Origin: Bacteroides mediterraneensis
GTDB lineage: Bacteria; Bacteroidota; Bacteroidia; Bacteroidales; Bacteroidaceae
Assembly: GCF_025993685.1 (NCBI RefSeq)
Contig: NZ_DAJPEN010000001.1
Location: 4,349,268 to 4,413,267 of the forward strand
Direction: 5' to 3'
DNA length: 64,000 bases
In this document: positions 35,885 to 43,954 of the stretch, piece after piece
Position numbering within the stretch: position 1 is the stretch's first letter
Layout: each line of letters opens with the position of its first letter
The notes under the pieces: generated by a model
Told to the model about the DNA's origin: nothing
Databases searched by the model: none
What the model saw: the letters and a program-made list of their open reading frames with translations, nothing else
Made by a program: the position numbers and the translations under genes

Positions 35885-37315
35885 ATGAAAACGAAGAAAT
35901 GGATGGTAAGTGCTTGCCTGTTGCTGATGCAGGCAGGTGCATGGGGCAAGGTTGTGTTGCCCGACATTGTGAGTGACAATATGGTGCTGCAGCAGCAGAC
36001 CGAGGCTTGTTTGTGGGGAAAGGCGGATGCCAATGCCGAAGTGAGCGTCCGTCCGTCGTGGAACCGGGAGGTATATAAGGTGACCGCGGATGCGGAAGGG
36101 AAATGGGTGGTTAAAATCCAGACACCGACGGCCAGTTACCAGACTTATACGATTTCTATTTCCGATGGAGAGGAAGTGAAACTGAACAATGTGCTGGTGG
36201 GGGAAGTGTGGTTTTGCTCGGGACAGTCGAACATGGAGATGCCTCTCCGGGGGTTCTGGAACTGCCCGATAGCCGGAGCCAATGAAACCATTGCTACTGC
36301 CTCGAAGTGGAAAGGTATCCGGGTAGCCACCGTGGAAAAGAACGGACAATTGCAACCCGTTGATGCGTGTAAGGGCAGCTGGAAGGTGAGCAGTCCGGAA
36401 AATGCGCCTGCCTTCAGTGCCACGGCTTTTAATTTTGCCATGATGATGAACCAGGTGCTGGATATTCCGGTGGGCATTATCAATTGCAGTTGGGGCGGGT
36501 CGACAGTAGAAGGCTGGTTGCCCCGTGAAATCGTGTCGCAGTATCCCGATATTGATTTGAAGAAGGATATCCGTAAGGAAGACGGACACGACTGGTGGCA
36601 TTACCTGAGTCCGACGTTGATGTATAACGGTATGCTCAAGCCGTTGCAGAATTATACGATTAAAGGTTTCCTGTGGTATCAGGGCGAATCGAATGTCGGA
36701 AAGCACAAGACGTATGGGGAGCGATTGAAAACCATGGTGGAACTCTGGCGCAAGGAATGGGGGCTGGGAGAGCTTCCGTTCTATTATGTGGAGATTGCTC
36801 CGTTCAATTCTACGGAGACGACAGATTGTGCCTTGTTGCGTGAAGCACAGTTCAAGGCACAGGCGCTCATCCCGAACAGTGGCATGATTTCAACCAACGA
36901 TTTGGTGGAACCTTATGAGATGAAGAACATTCATCCGAAAAACAAGACGGATGTCGGAAAGCGTCTGGCTTATATGGCGCTGAACAAGACGTATCATGTG
37001 CCGGGAATTGAGGCATACGGACCGGTTTATAAGTCGATGGAAGTGAAAGACGGGGCGGTGATTCTCTCGTTTGAGCATGCGGGGGAGGGCTTCAACCGCT
37101 TGTCGGGGATGGAAGGTTTTGAAGTGGCCGGAAGCGACAAGGTGTTCTATCCGGCCAAAGCGGAAGTTTTCAACAACCTGCAGATAAAGGTGACCTGCGA
37201 CAAAGTGGCACAGCCCGTAGCCGTGCGTTATTGTTTCCGTGACTTCCAGCCGGGTAACGTGGCCAATCTGCGTGAGCTTCCTTTGTATCCGTTCCGTACG
37301 GATGATTGGGAATAA
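35885..37315 (+). CDS. Sialate O-acetylesterase-like SGNH hydrolase
   Basis: Secreted carbohydrate esterase of 476 residues. Signal peptide 1-21; beta-sandwich domain (LPDIVSDNMVLQQQTEACLWGKA... , about 24-105); SGNH hydrolase domain with the nucleophile in CSGQSNMEMP (S115), block II SWGGSTVEGW and block III LWYQGESNVG. Sequence order matches bacterial sialate O-acetylesterases, a group that also contains xylan and other acetyl esterases, so the acyl donor is uncertain. The frame extends 25 codons upstream without a signal peptide; the ATG at 35885 was chosen. It sits alone on the plus strand between proC and argD. Confidence 0.85.
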   Translation: MKTKKWMVSACLLLMQAGAWGKVVLPDIVSDNMVLQQQTEACLWGKADANAEVSVRPSWNREVYKVTADAEGKWVVKIQTPTASYQTYTISISDGEEVKLNNVLVGEVWFCSGQSNMEMPLRGFWNCPIAGANETIATASKWKGIRVATVEKNGQLQPVDACKGSWKVSSPENAPAFSATAFNFAMMMNQVLDIPVGIINCSWGGSTVEGWLPREIVSQYPDIDLKKDIRKEDGHDWWHYLSPTLMYNGMLKPLQNYTIKGFLWYQGESNVGKHKTYGERLKTMVELWRKEWGLGELPFYYVEIAPFNSTETTDCALLREAQFKAQALIPNSGMISTNDLVEPYEMKNIHPKNKTDVGKRLAYMALNKTYHVPGIEAYGPVYKSMEVKDGAVILSFEHAGEGFNRLSGMEGFEVAGSDKVFYPAKAEVFNNLQIKVTCDKVAQPVAVRYCFRDFQPGNVANLRELPLYPFRTDDWE

Positions 37316-37333
37316 TTTGAAGGGAGTTAAAAC

Positions 37334-37381
37334 AAAAATCTCCCTATTCGTGCGGTTTCGGCAGAATAAGGAGATTTTTTT
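37334..37381. terminator. Bidirectional terminator between the esterase gene and argD
   Basis: A 16-bp stem with one mismatch (AAAAATCTCCCTATTC / GAATAAGGAGATTTTT) is flanked by A and T runs, between converging genes. Confidence 0.75.
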
Positions 37382-37386
37382 GTTTC

Positions 37387-38517
37387 TTATTTCATGACGT
37401 GTTGCAGACGGGTCAGGAAGTCATCGGCTTCCTGCATGCTCAGACAGAGCGGAGGAAGCAGACGGATGACGTTCGTGCCGCTGACTCCGGTAAATACCTT
37501 CTGTTCGAACAGCAATTGCTTGCGGAGTTCCTTAATAGGTTCTTCAAATTCCAGTCCAATCATCAGGCCACGTCCGCGTACTTCCTTGATGCCTTTGAAC
37601 TTTTTCAGTTCTTCCAGCAGGTGGGCACCGACTTTGGCTGCATTCTCTACCAGATTCTCTTCCTTCATCACATCGAGTACGGCGATGGCGGCTGCACAAG
37701 CCAAGTGGTTGCCTCCGAAGGTGGTTCCCAGCTGTCCGTACACCGGGGTAAATTTAGGACTGATTAATACGGCGGCCATCGGGAAACCGTTGCCGATACC
37801 TTTGGCTACGGTAATCATGTCCGGGCGGATGCCGTTGTACTGGTGGGCGAAGAATTTACCGCTTCGTCCGTAACCGGATTGGATTTCATCGAGAATCATC
37901 ACGGTATTGGTCTCGTCGCAGGCCTGGCGCATGGCTTTCATGAAATCGGTGTCGGGTACCTGGATACCACCTACGCCCTGGATTCCTTCAATAATCACGG
38001 CACAGACGTCACCTTTGGCCAGTTCGGCTTTCAAAGCTTCGGTATCGTTCAGCGGAAGGTAGGTGACATGACCGTTGTCATTGATAGGAGCAATGATTTT
38101 CGGGTTGTTGGTCACTTCTACCGCCAATGAAGTACGTCCGTGGAACGCTTTGGCAAAAGAAACGACGCGGGTACGTCCGTTGTAGAAAGAAGCCAGTTTC
38201 AAGGCATTTTCGTTGGCTTCTGCGCCGGAGTTAATCAGGAAAAGCTGGTAATCGTCGTAGCCGCTGATGGCTCCCAGACGGTCGGCTACTTCCTGCTGCA
38301 GTTTGTTGATGACAGAATTGGAATAGAATCCCAATGTGGCTACTTGTTTGCTGATGACTTCCACGTAGTGGGGATGTGCGTGACCGATGGAGATTACAGC
38401 ATGGCCTCCGTAGAGGTCGAGGTATTCCTGGCCTTTGTCGTCCCATACATGACAGCCTTTTCCTTTGACGATGTTGACATCGAAGAGGGGATATACATCG
38501 AATAGTTTCATACTCAT
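37387..38517 (-). CDS. argD: Acetylornithine (or succinylornithine) aminotransferase
   Basis: PLP-dependent class III aminotransferase of arginine synthesis, 376 residues. Landmarks: LDLYGGHAVISIGHAHPHYVE, INSGAEANENALKLA, FHGRTSLAVEVT, MILDEIQSGYGRSG, and the PLP lysine in MITVAKGIGNGFPM. An alternative start two codons inside (38511) cannot be excluded. It is the last gene of the argR-GNAT-argG-argC-argD run. In Bacteroides fragilis the downstream transcarbamylase uses N-succinylornithine, so the natural substrate here may be the succinyl rather than the acetyl derivative. Confidence 0.94.
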   Translation of the reverse strand: MSMKLFDVYPLFDVNIVKGKGCHVWDDKGQEYLDLYGGHAVISIGHAHPHYVEVISKQVATLGFYSNSVINKLQQEVADRLGAISGYDDYQLFLINSGAEANENALKLASFYNGRTRVVSFAKAFHGRTSLAVEVTNNPKIIAPINDNGHVTYLPLNDTEALKAELAKGDVCAVIIEGIQGVGGIQVPDTDFMKAMRQACDETNTVMILDEIQSGYGRSGKFFAHQYNGIRPDMITVAKGIGNGFPMAAVLISPKFTPVYGQLGTTFGGNHLACAAAIAVLDVMKEENLVENAAKVGAHLLEELKKFKGIKEVRGRGLMIGLEFEEPIKELRKQLLFEQKVFTGVSGTNVIRLLPPLCLSMQEADDFLTRLQHVMK

Positions 38518-38526
38518 ATTAAGATT

Positions 38527-38592
38527 AAAAATGAATAATTAAAAGACGGAATCAACGGATTCTGTTTGGGCATTCATTTTTAATTATTCATT
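38527..38592. repeat. AT-rich inverted repeat between argC and argD
   Basis: AAAAATGAATAATTAAAA at 38527-38544 pairs with TTTTAATTATTCATT at 38577-38591, about 15 bp, with a small inner hairpin GAATC-AACG-GATTC. It lies inside the operon and is repeated in part (TTATTATTCATT) just after, so it is unlikely to be a full terminator. Confidence 0.55.
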
Positions 38593-38609
38593 ATTTATTA
38601 TTCATTGAT

Positions 38610-39578
38610 TTAGAATGCACTCGGTTTCAGTTTCAGTCCCACGGTTTCTTCCAGGTTGAACATCAGGTTCATGTTGTGTACTGCCTGACCGCTGGCTCCT
38701 TTCAGCAAGTTGTCGATGCAGGAAACGATGAGCAGCTTGTCACCGTGTTTCTCCAGGTGAATCAGGCATTTGTTGGTGTTGACTACCTGCTTCAGGTCGA
38801 TGTTCTTGTCCACGATGTGGGTGAAAGAATCTTCTGCATAGTACTCTTCGTACATTTTCACGATTTCTTCCAGTTCCACTTTCGTTTTCACCACGATGGT
38901 GGCGAAGATGCCGCGCGGGAAATCACCTCTATAAGGGATGAAGTCGATTTCAGAATGGAAGCTGTTCTGCAACTGTTTCAGCGACTGTTTGATTTCCGGT
39001 ACGTGCTGGTGTGCAAACGGTTTGTAGATGCTGAGGTTGTTGTTGCGCCAGCTGAAGTGGCTGGTGGCTCCCGGTTTGACACCGGCTCCGGTACTTCCCG
39101 TAATGGCGTTGACCATGATGTCGTCGTTCAGCATCAGGTGTTTGGCCAGCGGCAGCAGTCCGAGCTGGATGCAAGTGGCAAAACAGCCCGGATTGGCCAC
39201 GTGCTTGCTTTGGCAGATAGTCCGGCGGTTCAGTTCCGGCAGACCGTATACGAAGTCGTGGTCGTCCGACTTGATGCGGTAGTCCATGGAGAGGTCGATA
39301 ATCTTCAAGTTCTCGGGCACGTTGTGGCTTTCCATGAACTTCTTTGTATCTCCGTGTGCCGTACAGAAGAACAGCACATCGATGGTGTCGAGCGGAAGTT
39401 CATCGGTGAATACCAGGTCGGTTTCCCCATACAGTCCTTCGTGTACATCGGTAATCTTGTTGCCGGCATTGCTGGAACTGTTGATGAATTTGATTTCTAC
39501 ATCCGGGTGGTTGATGAGCAGGCGAATCAGTTCGCCTGCCGTATATCCTGCGCCTCCTATAATTCCTACTTTAATCAT
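38610..39578 (-). CDS. argC: N-acetyl-gamma-glutamyl-phosphate reductase
   Basis: NADPH-dependent reductase of arginine synthesis, 322 residues, semialdehyde dehydrogenase family. N-terminal nucleotide-binding motif GIIGGAGYTAGELIRLL; catalytic Cys in ANPGCFATCIQLGL; C-terminal HNMNLMFNL ending. The GxxGxxG-type start and length match the short (type 2-like) ArgC. It overlaps argG by 4 nt, so the two are translationally coupled. Confidence 0.95.
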   Translation of the reverse strand: MIKVGIIGGAGYTAGELIRLLINHPDVEIKFINSSSNAGNKITDVHEGLYGETDLVFTDELPLDTIDVLFFCTAHGDTKKFMESHNVPENLKIIDLSMDYRIKSDDHDFVYGLPELNRRTICQSKHVANPGCFATCIQLGLLPLAKHLMLNDDIMVNAITGSTGAGVKPGATSHFSWRNNNLSIYKPFAHQHVPEIKQSLKQLQNSFHSEIDFIPYRGDFPRGIFATIVVKTKVELEEIVKMYEEYYAEDSFTHIVDKNIDLKQVVNTNKCLIHLEKHGDKLLIVSCIDNLLKGASGQAVHNMNLMFNLEETVGLKLKPSAF

Positions 39579-40783
39579 ATATTGGCCTCGTCTTTATGGT
39601 TTGCATAATACGCACGAAGCGGAGTGGAAAGCACTTTGATGAAACCTTTGGCATCTTCAGCCGTCCATCCTTTCTGCATTTCACCATATTCACCGAATTT
39701 GTTCTTAACCAAGTCGTCTTTAGAGTCTACGCCCACGGTAGAGAAGCAGTACGGACGAAGTTCCAGAATGGCAGTTCCGTTCACGTTACGCTGTGATTCC
39801 TGCAGCATGGCTTCGATATCGCGCATCACAGGTTCCAGGTACTGGCTTTCATGCAGGAACATGCCATACCAGTTGGCCACCTGGTCTTTCCAGTACTGCT
39901 GCCATTTGCTCAGGGTATATTTTTCCAGGAATTTGTGGGCGCCGATAATCAGCATCGGAGCGGCAGCTTCGAAGCCCACACGTCCCTTGATACCGATGAT
40001 GGTGTCGCCTACGTGCATGTCACGTCCGATACCGTAAGCCGCACCGATTTCTTCCACTTTCTGGATGGCTTTAATCTTATCTTCAAAAACTTCTCCATTG
40101 ACGGCATACAGCTCACCTTTCTTGAATTCCAGTTTCAGCTGTTCGCTGCCTGTTTTGGTCACCTGTTTCAGGTAAGCGCTTTCCGGCAATCCCTGTGTAG
40201 AGTCCAGAATCTCGCCGCCACAGATGGAAGTTCCCCAAATACCTACGTTGTAGGAGTATTTCAGTTTGGTGAAGTCGGCTTCAAATCCGTGTTCTTTCAG
40301 GTAGTTGATTTCATAGTCACGGCTCAAAGCCATGTCGCGGGTCAGAGTGATGATTTCCACTCCCGGAGCCATTACCAGGAAGGTCATGTCGAAACGAACC
40401 TGGTCGTTTCCGGCACCTGTAGAACCGTGTGCAATGGCGTGTGCACCGATTTCATTGGCATAGCGGGCAATGGCCAGTGCCTGGAAGATACGTTCAGAAC
40501 TTACAGAGATAGGGTAGGTTCCGTTGCGGAGCACATTACCGAATACCATGTATTTCAGACTCTTTTCGTAGTATTCCTGTGTGACGTCCAGTGTGACATA
40601 TTTTACGGCGCCCAGCTTGTATGCGTTTTCTTCGTTCTTCTTCAGCTGTTCGGGACTGAATCCGCCGGTGTTGGCACATGCCGCATATACTTCATATCCT
40701 TTTTCCTTTGCCAGGTACATCACGGTAAAGGATGTATCCAATCCGCCGCTGAAAGCAACGACAACTTTTTTCTTTTCTTCCAT
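39575..40783 (-). CDS. argG: Argininosuccinate synthase
   Basis: ATP-dependent ligase joining citrulline and aspartate, 402 residues. The P-loop-like PPi motif is VVVAFSGGLDTSFTVMYL, followed by YVTLDVTQEYYEKSLKYM, AHGSTGAGNDQVRFD and GRDMHVGDTIIGIKGRVGFEAA. Its 4-nt overlap with argC and the flanking GNAT and argR genes define the arginine operon. The sequence diverges from the E. coli type but keeps all substrate motifs. Confidence 0.95.
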   Translation of the reverse strand: MEEKKKVVVAFSGGLDTSFTVMYLAKEKGYEVYAACANTGGFSPEQLKKNEENAYKLGAVKYVTLDVTQEYYEKSLKYMVFGNVLRNGTYPISVSSERIFQALAIARYANEIGAHAIAHGSTGAGNDQVRFDMTFLVMAPGVEIITLTRDMALSRDYEINYLKEHGFEADFTKLKYSYNVGIWGTSICGGEILDSTQGLPESAYLKQVTKTGSEQLKLEFKKGELYAVNGEVFEDKIKAIQKVEEIGAAYGIGRDMHVGDTIIGIKGRVGFEAAAPMLIIGAHKFLEKYTLSKWQQYWKDQVANWYGMFLHESQYLEPVMRDIEAMLQESQRNVNGTAILELRPYCFSTVGVDSKDDLVKNKFGEYGEMQKGWTAEDAKGFIKVLSTPLRAYYANHKDEANI

Positions 40784-40863
40784 GGTGCTTATCTTTATTT
40801 GGGAGAAGTCTTCCAGACTGGTGTTCAGGAGAAGAAGGCTTCGTCTTCAGTTATTTTTGTATT

Positions 40864-41433
40864 TTAGAAATTGTTTACTTTGTCATCTGTGTGCAGGGCC
40901 GGGTCGTAGAGCATGGCGGTGCAAATACAGAACTTACGCTTCTTGGCCATCAGGATTTCATGGTTGATGCAGCCTTCGCATCCTTTCCAGAACGATTCAT
41001 CGTCTGTCAGTTCATTGAAGGTGACCGGTACATATCCCAGTTCCGTATTCATTTTCATGACGGCAGCTCCTGAAGTCAGGCTGAAAATCTTGGCTTTCGG
41101 CCATCGCAGGCGGGCCAGTGTAAACGAAGCGTGTTTGATACGTTTGGCCAGTCCCAGACCTCTGTATTTCGGATGGACAATCAGTCCGGAGGTAGCCACA
41201 TATTGTTTGTTACCCCATGATTCGATGTAAGTAAATCCGGCAAAGTCGTCGCCGCACAAGGCGATGATGGCTTTCCCTTCCTTCATCTTGGTAGCCACAT
41301 ATTCATGTGTACGTTCGGCAATTCCCGTACCGCGGACTTTGGCTGCTTCTCTAATCGTGTCCAATATTGTGTCAACATAAACCTCGTGTGAGGCGTCGGC
41401 TACCATTACATCAATTTGTTTAGTAGGTTCCAT
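40864..41433 (-). CDS. GNAT acyltransferase of the arginine cluster, candidate glutamate N-acyltransferase
   Basis: A 189-residue GNAT-fold protein. The acyl-CoA pyrophosphate loop is HPKYRGLGLAKRIKHASF, preceded by the beta-strand VATSGLIV. A C-terminal cysteine cluster (GCEGCINHE, FCICTAM) is unusual. It lies between argR and argG on the same strand. No classical argA or argJ is seen in the window, so it is a good candidate for the first committed step, N-acylation of glutamate; the known use of N-succinylornithine in Bacteroides makes succinyl-CoA a possible donor. This role is inferred from position and fold. Confidence 0.8.
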   Translation of the reverse strand: MEPTKQIDVMVADASHEVYVDTILDTIREAAKVRGTGIAERTHEYVATKMKEGKAIIALCGDDFAGFTYIESWGNKQYVATSGLIVHPKYRGLGLAKRIKHASFTLARLRWPKAKIFSLTSGAAVMKMNTELGYVPVTFNELTDDESFWKGCEGCINHEILMAKKRKFCICTAMLYDPALHTDDKVNNF

Positions 41434-41452
41434 TCTTGTTCTTATTCGGTTA

Positions 41453-41935
41453 TTATAGTTGGTTTATATTCGGGATGATAGTAGAAAGAGCATGCTTGAC
41501 TTCCGTACGGCTGCAGTTTTCGCGAATCACGAGCATGATGGTGTCGTCGCCGGCAATGGTACCGATGATTTCATGAAAGTTGTGCATGTCAATGTCGTAA
41601 GCCAGACTGCTGGCATAACCGGGGCGAGTCTTGATTACGGCGATGTTGTTGGAGAACTCGATAGAGATGAAGCCATTGTGGCGCAGCATTTCACTGGCCT
41701 TCTGCGGTTCGGTCATGCGTTTGTACATCGTGTTGTTGGGAAGTACATACACATAGTTTCCGTTCATGCTGGCGGCTTTGGCCACCTTCAGCTGTTTTAA
41801 GTCGCGTGACAAAGTGGCTTGTGTCAATTGGAATCCTTCTTTCGTCAACTCTTGCAAGAGTTCGTCCTGACTTCCAATCTCCTTGCTGGAGATGATCATT
41901 TTAATGGAATCAAGTCTGCTATTCTTGTTCTTCAT
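41453..41935 (-). CDS. argR: Arginine repressor
   Basis: ArgR/AhrC family, 160 residues, hexameric arginine-responsive repressor. The N-terminal winged helix (IKMIISSKEIGSQDELLQEL to TLSRDLKQLKVAK) is followed by the C-terminal oligomerisation and arginine-binding domain with the aspartate pair in AGDDTIMLVIREN. It heads the arginine run and lies 19 nt before the GNAT gene. Possible operators lie directly upstream. Confidence 0.93.
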   Translation of the reverse strand: MKNKNSRLDSIKMIISSKEIGSQDELLQELTKEGFQLTQATLSRDLKQLKVAKAASMNGNYVYVLPNNTMYKRMTEPQKASEMLRHNGFISIEFSNNIAVIKTRPGYASSLAYDIDMHNFHEIIGTIAGDDTIMLVIRENCSRTEVKHALSTIIPNINQL

Positions 41936-41959
41936 TGTATAATTATTCTTTTACGGCTG

Positions 41960-42047
41960 CAAAAATACGGATATATTTTGAATATCATGCATAAATTCTT
42001 ATTTTTTTATGCGATTTTTCTGAAAAATGCATGAATATAATGAATAA
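41960..42047 (-). promoter_or_regulatory. argR promoter with candidate ArgR operators
   Basis: A -7 TATTTTTG on the minus strand (41960-41967) is followed upstream by GAATATCATGCATAAATTC (41980-41998, an inverted GAAT/ATTC pair) and CATGAATATAATGAATAA (42030-42047), which resembles the Bacillus ARG-box start CATGAATA. The first site would lie between the -7 and -33 elements, as expected for autorepression. Operator identity is inferred. Confidence 0.4.
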
Positions 42048-42071
42048 ATAACCACAATGGATTTTGTTTTG

Positions 42072-42079
42072 TATCTTTG
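42072..42079 (+). promoter_or_regulatory. -7 element before the methyltransferase gene
   Basis: TATCTTTG, 27 nt before the chosen ATG. It is divergent from argR. Confidence 0.45.
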
Positions 42080-42105
42080 TGCAGTTTATAGAAAAGAAGA
42101 CAATA

Positions 42106-42831
42106 ATGAATACTGCAATTTTGCCAAAAGAGAAAGACCCGATGGGGGCTGCCATATACGAGTATTTCAAGACCGGAAAAGCCGGAAAATTGAGGGTATT
42201 TTCTTCCCAGTTCGAAGAAGATGAGATTCCGGTGAAGGAATTGTTCCGCACGTATGACCACATGCCTCTGCTGGAGCAGACGGCTTTGGAACTGGCGGAA
42301 GGAAAGATTCTGGATGTAGGTGCAGGCAGCGGATGTCATTCGCTGGCTTTGCAGGAAATGGGAAAGAAGCCGGTGGCCATCGATATTTCGCCGCTTTCGG
42401 TGGAGGTGATGCAGGCCCGCGGAGTGGATGCACGGCTGGTGAATTTGTTCGACCCGCATTTTGTGGAGCGTTTTGATACCATCCTGATGCTGATGAACGG
42501 TTCGGGCATCATTGGACGGGTGGAAAATTTCGGGACTTTCTTCCAGCGGATAAAGCTGCTGCTGAATCCCGGAGGTTCCATCCTGATGGATTCCAGTGAC
42601 CTGAGATACCTGTTTGAGGAAGAGGACGGGAGTTTCGTGGTGGATTTGGCGGCCGATTATTACGGACAGCTGGACTTCCGGATGCAGTACAAACAAATAA
42701 AAGGGGAAGCATTCGACTGGCTGTATGTGGATTTCAATACATTGCGTCTGTATGCTTCCCAATATGGCTTCAAGGCCGAGCTTGTGAAGGAAGGCAGTCA
42801 TTACGACTACCTGGCCCGACTTACCTTGTAG
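42106..42831 (+). CDS. Class I SAM-dependent methyltransferase
   Basis: A 241-residue protein with the Rossmann-type methyltransferase fold. Motif I is ILDVGAGSGCHSLAL, followed by the acidic PVAIDISPLSVEVMQARG and the motif IV-like DTILMLMNGSGIIG. The acceptor is not predictable. The ATG at 42106 (MNTAILPKEKDP) was preferred to one 14 codons upstream, which would overlap the -7 box. The 3' end overlaps the converging PepSY gene by 11 nt. Confidence 0.82.
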   Translation: MNTAILPKEKDPMGAAIYEYFKTGKAGKLRVFSSQFEEDEIPVKELFRTYDHMPLLEQTALELAEGKILDVGAGSGCHSLALQEMGKKPVAIDISPLSVEVMQARGVDARLVNLFDPHFVERFDTILMLMNGSGIIGRVENFGTFFQRIKLLLNPGGSILMDSSDLRYLFEEEDGSFVVDLAADYYGQLDFRMQYKQIKGEAFDWLYVDFNTLRLYASQYGFKAELVKEGSHYDYLARLTL

Positions 42832-43945
42832 CTCTTCGTTTCTTTTTCCACCAGAGGTAATACCCACTAAGTGGAAGTACACCTCCTATAAAGGCGGCCA
42901 GAAAGTAGAGTACCTTGGTGTAGGTTCCACCCCAGCTTCCGGTGTGGAAGGCATAGAACCAGCCCTTCAGTTTTTGCGAACGGGGTGTTTCCGCAGAGGA
43001 GATGACCCGTGTAGGTTCCCCGTTTGCCGGGTTGAATTCTACGGTATCCGTACGCCGCAGGTAGTTGCCTTGGTTCACCTGTATCTTGTTTTTTTCGATA
43101 CGTAGGGAGGCATAATCGGAATACTGGGTCTGTACGTGCTGGAACGCTTTATCCCATGCCGTATAGTCTGTTTTTGTTTTCGTCTTTCCTTTTGTATGGG
43201 CGCCGTGGGGGACTGGCTGGGAAGAAGAGGTGCTTGCGTGGGCAGACGAGGAGGGGGTTCCTCCGAAAAGCCCGTAGGCAAACGAGCGGTACCATCCGAA
43301 CGACCAGGTGAGACCGGTAAGGGCCATGACCAGCAGGAAAAGGGTGGAGTAGAACCCCAGGGCTACGTGACTGTCGTACCAGAAACGGCGCCAGCCTTTG
43401 GTGCAGGACACTTGCAGTCGGTTGCGCAGGGCCTTCCGGCTACGTGGCCACCAGATAACGAGCCCGCTTACCAGAATCACAACCATCAGTAAGGTGGAGA
43501 TGCCGACAATCATTTTTCCGACAGAAGAAGCCCCTTTTTGAGGAGGAGGGTTCAACAGCCAGCGGTGCAGTTTCCGCATGGTCTGGAAGAACGGATAGCT
43601 TTTGGTCCATCCGTTCACTTCTCCGGTATAGGGATTCACACTTAGGTTTTTCTTTCCGGCATTTTGGAAGGTGACCATGATGGGTTCGTCGGCTGTACCC
43701 CCGTATTGGAGGGCGCTCAGCCTCAACGAATCGGCGACCTGTGTTTTCAGACAGGCTACCAGCTCCGACGGAGTCAGGAGGGCGGCACCTTTTTCGGGAA
43801 TGCTCACCTTATATATATGGGGATTCAACCACTGGGTGATTTCCTTCTCGAAGACCAGTGTGGCCCCCGAGAAACAGATGACCGAAAGAATGATTCCCAA
43901 TGGGATGGAAATCCAGCGGTGTATTTTTCCAAATAATTTTCTCAT
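42821..43945 (-). CDS. xusC: PepSY-domain inner-membrane protein, XusC-like
   Basis: A 374-residue PepSY-TM protein with four predicted membrane helices: about 12-34 (ISIPLGIILSVICFSGATLVF), one near 145-170, one near 195-217 and one near the C-terminus (FLAAFIGGVLPLSGYYLWW). PepSY_TM proteins in iron-uptake loci are thought to act as periplasm-facing ferric-siderophore reductases. The order TonB receptor, DUF4374 lipoprotein, PepSY protein matches xusABC of Bacteroides thetaiotaomicron, which imports enterobactin-type siderophores of other bacteria. A Pro/Ser/Lys-rich loop (SSSQPVPHGAHTKGKTKT) is variable. Confidence 0.75.
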   Translation of the reverse strand: MRKLFGKIHRWISIPLGIILSVICFSGATLVFEKEITQWLNPHIYKVSIPEKGAALLTPSELVACLKTQVADSLRLSALQYGGTADEPIMVTFQNAGKKNLSVNPYTGEVNGWTKSYPFFQTMRKLHRWLLNPPPQKGASSVGKMIVGISTLLMVVILVSGLVIWWPRSRKALRNRLQVSCTKGWRRFWYDSHVALGFYSTLFLLVMALTGLTWSFGWYRSFAYGLFGGTPSSSAHASTSSSQPVPHGAHTKGKTKTKTDYTAWDKAFQHVQTQYSDYASLRIEKNKIQVNQGNYLRRTDTVEFNPANGEPTRVISSAETPRSQKLKGWFYAFHTGSWGGTYTKVLYFLAAFIGGVLPLSGYYLWWKKKRRATR

Positions 43946-43954
43946 TTTTTTATG

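Noticed and set aside
38676..39608. Long plus-strand frame opposite argC
   Set aside because: Shadow of argC; no motif, and argC is certain.
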